Of a stretch of 64,000 nucleotides of DNA, positions 46,115 through 56,052 are shown in pieces. Numbering within the stretch: the stretch's first letter is position 1; each line of letters opens with the position of its first letter. A model generated the notes under the pieces. It was not told where the DNA came from, searched no databases, and saw only the letters and a program-made list of their open reading frames with translations. Source of the stretch: Megachile rotundata (taxonomy: Eukaryota; Arthropoda; Insecta; Hymenoptera; Megachilidae); the NCBI RefSeq assembly GCF_050947335.1, contig NC_134997.1, positions 3,162,001 through 3,226,000 on the forward strand, read 5' to 3'. Position numbers and translations under genes: made by a program.

Positions 46115-47572
46115 TATGGCTTTCACAGGGACCGTTCGACGGAGAGTGCTTGGTTGAAAGTGAGAGAGTATGTGCAAGGGAGTGAAAGGAAGTACGTATT
46201 AGGGATATTTGTGGACTTCAAAGGTGCGTTTGATCATATAGAGTGGAATAGTATGATTGATTGGTTGAATGAGACAGGGTGCGCGGAGTTGCCACTCTGG
46301 AGAAGTTATTTTCAAGGGAGGGCAGCGTGTATATGTGGTGTGAATGAGGTTGTATGGAGGAATGTTGGGCGTGGATGCCCGCAGGGGTCCGTGTCTGGCC
46401 CTTTCCTTTGGATTGAGCGGATGAATGGACTCCTGCGGAGATTGAGAAAGTGTGGGTGTAAATGTGTGGCCTTCGCGGATGACTTGTACTTGTTTATTGA
46501 AGGACAGAGCCGAACGGAGATTGAGCGTATTGGAACTGAATGGATGGCAATAGTGTGTGAATGGGGTGCGGAAGTTGATTTTAGTGTGTCTGAAAGTAAA
46601 ACTGTGACGATGTTGATGAAAAGTAGTATGGCTGCAAGCAGACGACCGATTGTGCGAATGAATGGAAAGGCTTTGAAATATGTGGAGCGAGTAAAGTATT
46701 TGGGTATATGGGTGAATGAAAGGATGCATTTTAAAGCACACCTCGAGTATCTGAGAAAGAAAGTGATGAATGTTGTTGGTGCGATGAGGAGAGTGATGAA
46801 GAGAGAATGGGGTATGAGAAGGAGAGCTGTGAGAGTGTTATATGTATAAGGTCTGTTTGTTGCGTGTGTGATGTATGGTGCAAGTGTGTAGTATGACGTG
46901 ATGCAATATGGGTATGCAAGGGATTTGATGATTAGGTGTCAGCGTGTTGTGTTGCATGCATGTTTGAGTGTGTGTAGAACCGTCTCGACGGAAAGTATGC
47001 AAGTGTTGGTGGCTGTCCTACCTTGGGACATAGAGTGTGTGAGACGAGGTATGTGTGCTAGATTGAAGAGTAGTGTGAATCTGTGTGAGAATGTAAACGT
47101 ACTCGCTGCTTCTGGATTGGATAGACGGGCTGTGGATAAGTGTGTGGAAATCGTGGATGAAAGGGCGTATGATTGTTGGCAGAGTAGATGGGATTTAAGT
47201 GAGAAAGCTCGAGTCACGTATGAGTATATTAAGAATGTAAGGTTTGCTGAGAGTTGTGTGAATTTTGAGCCGAGTGTGTTTGCGTGTTTTATATTGACTG
47301 GGCATGGTAGTATGAATGCGTATTTGTATAAGTGTGGACGGAGTGAGACGGAGCAGTGTATGTGTGGAGCTGTGTGCGAGGATTGGAAGCATGTACTGGT
47401 TGAGTGTAGGATGTATGACGACCTCCGGTGTCTGGATGAATGTGGTGTGATAGGGAGAGAGGGTGGTAGTGTGGATGTAAGTGATGTGTTGGAATGCAAG
47501 GAGAAGTATGAACGTTCTTATGCGTATGCGAGAAGTATGTTTGTGAGGAGAAGAAGGTGTGTGAATGCGTAG

Positions 47573-48127
47573 TGTGTGTGTATGGGTGTATGAGGATACG
47601 CAGGGTGGCTGCGAGGAGGTCAAAGACCTTAGGGTCGATTCCTACTCGTGGCCTTTGGAGGTTGGCGTCTCCACGTACCCGATTTGCCGGCCGACCATTG
47701 CCGGGGGTTGCGGGACCCCCAAAATGGAAGCGGCCTTGGTCGCGTAGATCCCACTAGTGATCTTGACTGGTACCGCGGGGACCGAGGCACCCACAGGGGC
47801 AACCCTGGCTCGATCGTGGATTGGACCATCACGGGGGCAGTGGTTTAGAGCCGCATGCTGGCTAGAGGGCCTGCTAGACGGGCCCTCGGCGGGTGAGCTG
47901 CGTCCCAACAGTTCGGGTATCAGCCTGTCTTAGCTGGTAGAGTGTTGGAAAGTCACTCGGCCCCATCGGAGGCTGGTTACCGGGACCCGTAAGAGCCTGG
48001 TACCGTTTCTGGTAGTCCTTGCTTCGGCGAGGACGCGCTAATTGGGCGTATCCCAATTCCGCGCCCATGGGGCCGTGTAGTAGAGCTGTAATGGCGGGTA
48101 CTGCACGTTAAATAAACACAGACAATC
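47573..48127 (+). other. R1-B 3' UTR
   Basis: A GC-rich, structured-looking 555-bp region between the ORF2 stop and the 15-bp TSD, with no open frame that looks real. The terminal AATAAACACAGACAATC may be the end used in target-primed reverse transcription. Confidence 0.75.
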
Positions 48128-48142
48128 TCTACATCGAGGAAA

Positions 48143-50047
48143 TATTCCCCTCTCCACCCACCAACACTCGTTCACGTAATCGCCTGTCTCAACCCGTTAT
48201 AATGCCAAGGCGCAAGCAACTTCGAGCTGATTATGCTCGTATGTAGCGGCTCTTCCCTCCTGGGAAGTGCGTCAGTTTTATTTTAGATGGTACGCTCAAC
48301 ACAGATTTGATAGACCGGAAGACTCTAGAGCCATTTTGGACCGCAGTTTTTGAATCCATGCCCGTACCATATTCTGCTCGTCGGGATATTAACCCTGAAG
48401 TTCACAAGGCGTGGGCTCCCATTTCGCACAATGAGATAACTCCTTGCTTTCCAAGGAGAGGTGCATATCCTGGACCGAATGGTGTCTCCGATCGGGCTTT
48501 AAGGGCGGTACTAGTGGAGGTCTTGTGCAGTATTTTTAACATCTTTATGCTGTATGGAGACCTTTCTGAAATTTTATGTAAATCAGATGTGATCTTAATA
48601 CCTAAAATATCACAACCGACGTCACAACGTGGCTTTAGACATTAGACAACGTGGCTTTATTAAGGCGGATAGTTGTGCTGAAGCTACCTTCCTTTTGGAT
48701 ATGGTAGTCCGCTTCCATCATAGAAATCATAAGCCCGTATTCCTCGCGTCCACTGATATTAGCAAGGCCTTCGATTGTATCTCAGACGAAGCAATCTTAA
48801 TTTTAGGGTCAAGAGATGCTCTATCCAACCTCGTAAATTATTTAAGGAACTTCTACGCGAAAAGTAGTATGGTCATCAAAACGCCAGACTGGACATCACG
48901 TCCGATCCATCTCGCGCGGTGTGAGGCAGGGCGACCCTCTGTCGCCTTTCCTGTTTGATTTAGTGTTGGATAAATTCCTAAGATCCTTTCCAGATCACTA
49001 CGGGATCCGTGCGGATGGACTTTGTATCAATGCGTTAGCATACGCTGATGACCTTTGGTTGATGACCTCTACTGCCGAAGGTCTTAAAGACCTTCTTAAC
49101 ATGGCGACGGCTTTCTTTTCGAACTGTGGAATGGACATTGACACAGAGAAAAGTTTTATTATAGCCCTTCGTGTGGATGGCAAGACCAAAAAGGTCGCAG
49201 TTGATGGTAGAGTTAAGATATTTTGCAAGAGTTCCAAACTACGTGTTCTTCGTTGCACCGACACCTTTTCATACCTAGGGGTGTCCTTTTCGCCGGAGGG
49301 TCGCTTATTTTTAAAACCATATGACCTTCTCCAGAATATGCTGGATAGATTAACTGCGGCCCCATTAAAACCATAACAGAGGCTATGGACGCCACGGTGC
49401 GTTATCTTTCCTATGTTCTACCATCAGCTGATCCTGGGCAACGCCATGATTGGTTGCCTCAACAAAATGAACCGTATTGTGAGATCGTTTGTGAGGTCTT
49501 GTCTGCATCGGCATCACGACGTGTCCAACGTGTACGTGCATGCTTTTATCTCTGATGGAGGTCTTGGTGTTGCTTCCTTGCGTTGGACTGTACCTTGCTT
49601 AAGACTTAAGCAGCTTCAGTCCTTAACTCGTGGTGATTGGGGGCCCGACTTAACACCTGGCTCTTATTGGCATTATGAAATGTTCCACTGTCATCGGAGA
49701 CTAAAACCCACAAATTATACACCACTGGAAACAACACAAGATACAAACATAACACGAGGTTACATAGCTTGGTAGATAGAGCGGCTCTCGCTTCTTCATC
49801 ATTCACCCCCTCACAGCATAGATGGGACGCGCTGGGAAATCGTTTGCTCTTTGGTAGGAACTATTTAAAGGCATGTCGTCTGCGGATTAATGCCCTACCC
49901 TCGAAATCGAGAACATCGAGAGGTCGCGGATACGACCGCAGTTGTCGTGCTGGTTGCGTTAAAGTGGAGACAACCAACCACATACTACAAGCGTGTTATA
50001 AACGCACTCTGACAGAATCCGGAGACATGATACGATTGTGTCATATA
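48143..50047 (+). pseudogene. R2-B reverse transcriptase and CCHC finger
   Basis: It continues the 40402 frame. Motifs: ILDGTLN (about 48280), LEPFWTAVFES, GAYPGPNGVSD (about 48470), DVILIPK, then QRGFIKADSCAEATFLLD (about 48646), STDISKAFDCIS, RQGDPLSPFLFDLV (about 48924, in another frame), ALAYADDLWLM (about 49036, catalytic Asp pair), YLGVSFSPEG, and a finger C-x3-C...H...C (about 49941-49998). A stop (CAG to TAG) at about 48244, a 22-bp local duplication with loss of about 50 residues near 48625-48650, and three frame changes make it inactive. Confidence 0.88.
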
Positions 50048-51059
50048 CAGGGTGTTCGGCTACTGGTGGGCATAATTTCAGGGGGTGGTAGCTGGGGTGA
50101 TTCTGAACAACTTTTTCCTTTACCAAAATGCTGGTTAAAGCTTAGTTTTTGAATTAGTAATGAAAAACACTGACCAATCAGAGCGCGAGAATAGCGCGCG
50201 CTCAGATGCGAGAGCGACGGATGCAAGCGTGACGGTTGACCCTGGTCGTGAACAAACAAATCGCGCGATATCGGTAACATAGTTACCATCATCGGTAATA
50301 TGTCAGCCGGTAAGTAGTTATAAAATTCACAACTATTAATAAGTATAAATTTATTAATGAAACTAATTGTATGGATTAAGCGAAAATAAAGGTAAAGATC
50401 AAGCGCAGTTTCTTTAGGTAATTCAAAAAAATGATTATTTATTTAACGACATAAAATGAAAGAATATTCGGACGCTTACCTCATGAGTGAATTTACGATG
50501 CGAGAATTCCTCATTAATTTTGAAGTACATCGTCGTATGACAAGAAACCTATTTACTCGCTAAAATCCACAAGAGCATATCAATACCCGCTCTATGGGAT
50601 TGTCAAGTAAAAAGGGTGACTGTCATATTTGATGTCTTCCGTAAAATAATAGTACAATTTCCGAAATCCACACTAAACAAACACACAATCACATAAGCAC
50701 CACGATTGTCCAGTCCTTAGTATCGAAACGTTAAAAATATCCACCTTTTTTACACATCAATTCGTTTACGAAAGTTCCTCGCCATGTACACATTACACAT
50801 TATGCGCGATGAGTAAAGAATCAGTTATTGCACCGATATCGCGCGATTTGTTTGTTCACGACCAGGGTCAACCGTCACGCTTGCATCCGTCGCTCTCGCA
50901 TCTGAGCGCGCGCTATTCTCGCGCTCTGATTGGTCAGTGTTTTTCATTAATAATTCAAAAACTAAGCTTTAACCAGCATTTTGGTAAAGGAAAAAGTTGT
51001 TCAGAATCACCCCAGCTACCACCCCCTGAAATTATGCCCACCAGTAGCCGAACACCCTG
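50048..51059. mobile_element. Long-TIR non-autonomous element in the R2-B endonuclease region
   Basis: Arms of about 228 bp (50048-50275 and 50832-51059) are inverted copies with only one visible mismatch. The ends are CAGGGTGTTCGGCTAC, flanked by TATA on both sides (50044-50047 and 51060-51063), or by TA if the terminal TA belongs to the element. The 550-bp core has no open frame. Part of each arm (GGAAAAAGTTGTTCAGAATC) also occurs at 2230 and 4420. The superfamily is uncertain. Confidence 0.88.
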
Positions 51060-51063
51060 TATA

Positions 51064-51370
51064 TTGCGTAACCTTATAATAGCAGGGTACAATGTCTCTG
51101 TGGAAAAACCGAACATCGTTGCTTCCCTCGGAGTAACAACGCTTGTATTAGACGCATAGGTAACTAGCGACACTCCATCTTTATCTGCATAGAACAATAA
51201 AGTCAACTATTATAGGAATAATGATAATTTGTTATCCCAGATCCGAGCTGTTAATCGATCACCTACGATTTATATGTTAGCTGCCACATTATCTTGGCAC
51301 CGTGTCTGGTGTCCAGAATCGGCAGTACGCTATTGGAACTGGGAATTAACAGAAAATGCGACCTCCTTGT
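51064..51370 (+). pseudogene. R2-B C-terminal restriction-like endonuclease remnant
   Basis: After the TIR element the sequence reads NLIIAGYNVSVEKPNIVASLG and VTTLVLDA, matching the GY-V-EP...PD and VIDVQV order of the R2 endonuclease. A later segment, ATLSWHRVWCPES, fits the conserved TLSWRGIWS block near the R2 C-terminus. Catalytic residues look degraded (PN-IVAS instead of PDLV), and several stops are present. Confidence 0.7.
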
Positions 51371-52011
51371 CCTGTGAACGAGGGTAGTTATAGGTGGATT
51401 AGCGGCGTTTAGAGCGTTCAACCGATCCACATCGACGACGAACATGACCCGCACGCACGCCATACGTCATGGTATGGGCTAGCTGGATGCACTACGGATG
51501 TCTGCCTCTTTCTTTCGCTCTATGTCTTTCATAGAGAAATAAATATTTTTTAGTTTTTTTTCCTTGTTATTTTTATTGTTACTCAAAAATGAGTATAATT
51601 TAGTTTTATTTTCTTTCTTTCCTTCTTCTTTCCTTTTTATCCTATCTCCCAATTCTTCCTTTTTAACCCGTTCCCTTCGCGTTGAATGCTACCTGCTCTC
51701 TCAGGCACAATGTGAATATGTTGATATTATGTGCTTTTTATACATTTTGTCATCATGTGCTATAAAATAGCTGTTATAGATAATTTCAAATGTCCCGCGC
51801 AGCGGCCGATCACGTTGGTCCCCTTCGTTTGTCTTTCCGTTGCGCGGAATTATGTGCCTCCAGGCGAAGACAAGCGAGCGTCTGCTTGGAGAAGAAGTAC
51901 GGGAGAAGAGTCACGAACCACGCAGCGCAGGGTGTTCTGTAAATCGATTTAGTGACCCGTCTTTAAGTATAAGTTTCTTGTATACACACAAGACTCTTAA
52001 ATACACAACAA
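51371..52011 (+). other. R2-B 3' UTR region
   Basis: Non-coding between the last R2 motif and 28S sequence. The part 51719-52010 has TGTTGATATT...ACACAACA ends and GCTATAAAATAG, so it could be a solo LTR. The flanks share only ATA (or AATA with an imperfect end), so I leave it as R2 3' UTR. Confidence 0.45.
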
Positions 52012-52087
52012 TAGCCAAATTTCGCGTCATCTAATTAGTGACGCGTATGAGTGGGTTAACGAGATTCCCAATCTGTCCCTATTTACT
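52012..52087 (+). rRNA. 28S rRNA fragment between the R2 and R1 sites (fossil)
   Basis: TAGCCAAAT...CGTCATCTAATTAGTGACG, then TTAACGAGATTCCCA and TGTCCCTATTTACT. This is the 28S interval from the R2 site to the R1 site, normally 74 bp and here 76 bp with two extra bases. It ends exactly at the R1 insertion point. Confidence 0.93.
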
Positions 52088-53800
52088 GGGGCCCATGGCC
52101 AGACTACACTGCTATGGGCCATAAAACCATTGCGTATAGTGTTGTGTGATCCCAGAATCCTGGGTAAAGTGCAACTGCCTTTGGTATGTATGTGTTTTAA
52201 AGTTAAAAGGAGCGTATTGGGCGCCATCTCAACTCGACCCCAAGGGTTTGCGTGACAGGGCCGTCGTTTGAGGTGTCGGGGCCTGAACCTAGTATCCGAG
52301 ACGAGTCCTGGATACTAAGCACCGCTTACCCTAAAAAGGCTGTGATAGGAGCTACCCAATACCAGAAATCTGGGTAACGGATTCCATTATGGTCAAATTT
52401 TGCGTGGTAGACGAGTGCGAGAGTCCTCCTCGGCGATTACCCATTCAACGCTTCAAGCGGAGGCTTGATAACATGGGTATGAGTGTTACACACATGATAC
52501 ACAGTGCAACAGGAAGAATACAAGTACACTTACACAAGGTGTAATCACCATGAACGTAACACTCGAGACATTAGACTAGGGGACTAACGGTACTACTATG
52601 GAACTGTGGACAAACATGGAACCTAAGGACAACATGCAGCAACAATGGAATTCACGAGGACCTAAACTATTGACACAAAGCACATATAAGATCTAACATT
52701 ACGGATGTTCTGAGACATTTTTGCAGCCACAAGCAATACGCACACAGACATAGGACAATTCCGAGGCAATTAATGAGAAATTCACGAGGTCTAATGAATA
52801 TACGAAGCAACAAACAGTTACACAAGTAGACGTTCCATCTAATGACGAAAACATAAGGACATCGAAAAAACAGACAAACATAAAGACGTCGACGATGTCA
52901 CGATTAAGGGGCGCGCCCGCAAACAGTGGTGACATTGTCACACACGCACACTCGGGGCCTGTCAGCAGACCACACTCTGCAGGCCATAAAACTGCTGTTC
53001 GGAATAGTACGAATCTAGGACTCTGGCTAAAAGTATAAACGGCAGCAGAAGTAATTATATATGGTGGAGTTTCGAGTTATTTGAACTTGTATCCAAGGGT
53101 TAGAGTAACGGGGCCGTCGTTTGAGGTGCCGGGGCTTGGACCTAGTATCCGAGACGAGATCCCGGAGACCACGCATCGCTAACCCTAAAAAGGCGCCACC
53201 GGAGCTACCCAATCCCATATTTAATCCCATATTGCAACCTATATGCGCAACGGGAATAGTCCCGTTTCATGGGTATATCAGCAACTGAAAATCTCTGGAT
53301 CTTTTCAAGACGCAGGGCCTTTGGCCCTGTACCGGGCGGAGTGCAGACAACACAGGCTATGCCCGTAGAACTATCGGTGGAGCTACCCAATCCCAGTCTC
53401 TGGGCAACGTATGCCGCTGATAGAATCGTGATGTGCTGTAGAGGTTAACCAAAGTTGCCTCGACAGAGACTCATCAAACATTACAGGAGGAATCCTGTTA
53501 GCATGGGCACATTCGTTTTTACGTTTACAGGAACAGGGGGTGAGTGCACGGCCGTCGCTGAGGTGTCGGGCTGGTGATCCCTAAGTCTAGTATCCGAGAT
53601 GAATCCGTGATCACAGGCAACACGACTCTCACCCTTAAAATTGTCGCGCGGAGCTACCCAATCTCAGGACTCTGAGCAACGAATGCAACCGGTAGTGATA
53701 ATGTGTTGCAGGGGAAACCGAAGAGTCTCCGACGGTGACCCATCAAACGTTTCAAGGGTAATCTTAATAAGTTAAGTAACATGAGTACTATGGGAGTTGC
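52088..53800 (+). mobile_element. Probable R1 5' region with long internal repeats (R1-C)
   Basis: It starts at the 28S R1 cleavage site, so an R1 5' end is inferred. Repeated blocks occur in order: GGGGCC...CACACTGC...GGCCATAAAAC (52087, 52954); GGCCGTCGTTTGAGGTG (52258, 53111, 53549); CTAGTATCCGAGACGAG (52289, 53142, 53587); GGAGCTACCCAATCCCAG (52350, 53192, 53380, 53652). No ORF1 or ORF2 motif is seen, so only leader-type sequence remains, or the assignment is wrong. Confidence 0.5.
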
Positions 53801-54672
53801 AATGGTCCCACCAAGATTGTCGCCTACCCTCATGCTGACACCTATTTGGAGTTGGACTTGTAGTGACAGTAGCTTCGAGGAACTAGGAGGTAATAGGAAG
53901 GTATTTATGCGTATGCCCAATTGAGCGAGGTAGCATACCCGCAGCCCTGTTCGGCAGTGCCAAGTTTACAATAATCTGTTGTGACGGTGGATCTTGCGGT
54001 ACTTAGCGGCTAACGCGGGGTTCGGTGACAGCTGGCAGACTCGCGACTTAACTTTGTGCGATAGGTTTTGTAAGCAGTTTGGGCTGTAGAATAGTTACTT
54101 TATTTTATTTAAGCTCTCATCATTCGTGATATTATAAACGACATACTAAAGAGTTTCGATAGGATATTGGAAAAACGCGACGCGGTGGTCGGAAATTTTA
54201 ACTACGCGTTTATTAAATCAATTCCTAAACAACGCCGCGGAAGAAAGTAATATCCTCCGAGTAGTTACACGACCGCGGATACTCAAGAAACACAGCTGCA
54301 CAATGTTAACTTCGCCTCAATTCGTGGAACTCACTCTGAATTGATACAAACAATCTGATCCTCTGCGAAGCCGTGTGACCAGAAATCTAAGACTCGTGTA
54401 CTAAACAACGTTTGTTTTCCCGTTGCTGCTGACGCGCCGAAAAATAAACCGACTGTTCTGTGCTCGTCTATCTCAACTACTAAAGAACCATCGACGTCGT
54501 GGAAATTACCCAAGATCACGTGTGAGAATTCATTGTCCACGTTATAAAACATTCCGATTAATGATCCGCGTTAAGAATACTATAGATTAAAACATTTAAG
54601 AAGGGAACAAAAAAATCAAATTAATTCGATTTTGCACAGATAAATTCCTTGGGAGTCCCAGTCGTAACGACG
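53801..54672. other. Unassigned stretch before the Transib
   Basis: No recognised domain. A minus-strand frame at 54331-54552 (VILGNFHDVDGSLVVEID...) is tidy but matches nothing I know. Confidence 0.3.
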
Positions 54673-54711
54673 CACAGTGGGGTATTTACACCGAAAAGCC
54701 GGACAAAAGTC
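54673..54711 (+). repeat. Transib left terminus resembling a 23-spacer RSS
   Basis: It reads CACAGTG (heptamer), a 23-bp spacer, then ACAAAAGTC, which matches seven of nine positions of the consensus RSS nonamer ACAAAAACC. The right terminus has the same heptamer and 23-bp spacing, then the weaker block ACAGAGCTA. Transib ends are known relatives of V(D)J recombination signals. Confidence 0.8.
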
Positions 54712-56052
54712 GATTTTAAAAATTTTGAATAAACTGTAATATTATTTCTCCTTAAGGTAGTTGAATGACTGAGGAACAATGTTCCGAGGTTCATTTTTTC
54801 ATATATGTAATCATAAAATAGTATGCTTTCTCGAAAGTTGAGATTATGTAGCACGCGTTTCTTATGTAACCACTCTCTGAAGCATCATTCGGTTATTAGT
54901 AATTTTTACACATTTTAAGGGAACAATGCAAAGCAATTTGCTATGATGGATTTTCAAGTAGGTATATAATACTATACTCTGAAACAGTATTTATTTCGAT
55001 ATTGTGTATACTTCTGCATTTAATTAATATTTAAAAATAATCAATAATTCAGCAATTTTTTCTTATGATTTTAAAAATTCATCAAGGATTTTGTTACACT
55101 TCCCAGTGAGTCCCCGTATTCTAATTGATGTCATTCTATTCGATAAAGATTGACGAATACAGTGCAAAAAGAATTGGATCTGACTTGATCTGACTAGAAG
55201 TTTTATAGCTAATTTTGGTAGATGGTGTTTGAGAATTGCAGCGCACGGTCTACGCATACTTGTATGTTTGCGTTCAACGGGTCTCCCCTTGAATGCTAAG
55301 AATCTCTTCGAAAGAACTGTTTAGATTTTCGACATTTGAAATGTTTATTATATGCTGCAGATAAGCGATTAAATTATCTGTCTTTTGATTGCATTCAGTT
55401 GTAACAATGCAATCGAAAACTAGAAAGCGAAATATTCTGCGCCCATTGTGCCACATACGCGTTACTTTTTCTGTTTTCTATATCTTTTCTATTTTCTAAA
55501 GTCCTTTTTTCTGTTTTCTATCTTCTCTAGATTTATGATCTCCATCTATTCACTCTTTCTGCACATTCTTGCCTGGGCCTGGGCCTGGTTAATGTCAGCT
55601 CTTAGGCCCTTGCGAACCTCTTCACTTTCTTTTTTATGGCTCTTTTCCGCTGAGTGTGTCACTTTCGTATTTCACAACGGTTTTCTAGGTTTTTCCCAGT
55701 TTCTCGATGTTCTCACTCTATTTATACTTATTTCCTTTTCTAATGAGTTTTCGAGGAGGAGGTTTGACGAGCGTTGACACAGTCAGTTACAAGCTTTAAC
55801 GAAGTGTGCATCGTGCTTTCGAATTCTTATTCACAAGAACTTTAAATAAAATTGTGGTGGAACAGAACTTTAGTTAAATCTGTAGTGTAAATTTCATCGT
55901 GCGTAGTGTATTTCTTTTAGTTTAAATATTGTTATGTGTAGTTTATGTTCGGTGCGTGTTAATTATTTTGTGTTAAGTTTATTATTAATGACACTTATTA
56001 AAGTTTAAGTTACTTTCTTATTGAAGTTCATCTACTGTAAGTACATTTAATC

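Larger units (their letters stand above)
42983..47572 (+). pseudogene. R1-B ORF2 (APE endonuclease, RT, zinc finger)
   Basis: The endonuclease domain (42983 to about 43680) shows VQCNCQRS, LLQELYV, GMDANATSPLW and SDHNVI, the AP-endonuclease signature. RT motifs include KAPGLDGI (about 44303), PASYRPISLLSVFGKTLE, FVDFKGAFDHIEW (about 46208), GCPQGSVSGPFLW, AFADD (about 46468, catalytic) and YLGIWV. A C-terminal CCHC finger has C-x-C...H...C near 47355-47410. In-frame stops at 43832, 43958, 44345, 46847 and 46889 disable it. There are no frameshifts, and the 1530-bp insert preserves the phase. All stops but one are TAG. Confidence 0.92.
40403..48127 (+). mobile_element. R1-clade non-LTR retrotransposon R1-B, full length
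   Basis: Flanked by a 15-bp target duplication, TCTACATCGAGGAAA (40388-40402 and 48128-48142), within R2-B. Two insertions, a Transib MITE (40850-41837) and a TA-flanked element (44587-46114), add 2523 bp with their TSD copies. The element proper is 5202 bp, typical for the R1 clade. The 3' end reads GTTAAATAAACACAGACAATC split before the TSD. It is not at the 28S R1 site. Confidence 0.93.
39468..52011 (+). mobile_element. R2-clade retrotransposon R2-B with nested insertions
   Basis: The 5' end sits at the 28S R2 site copy (39467) and the 3' end meets 28S sequence TAGCCAAAT at 52012, exactly as an R2 insertion should. Inside are R1-B (40403-48127) and a long-TIR element (50048-51059). Without these, about 3.8 kb of R2 remains, within the 3.5-5 kb range of R2 elements. 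Confidence 0.87.

Noticed and set aside
51719..52010. Solo LTR between R2-B and the 28S fragment
   Set aside because: TG...CA ends and a TATA-like box are present, but flanks share only three bases (or four with an imperfect end), which is not enough.
55063..55456. Minus-strand frames in the Transib left part as a RAG2-like or accessory gene
   Set aside because: They are short, in two different phases, and show no kelch-like repeats or any recognisable motif.
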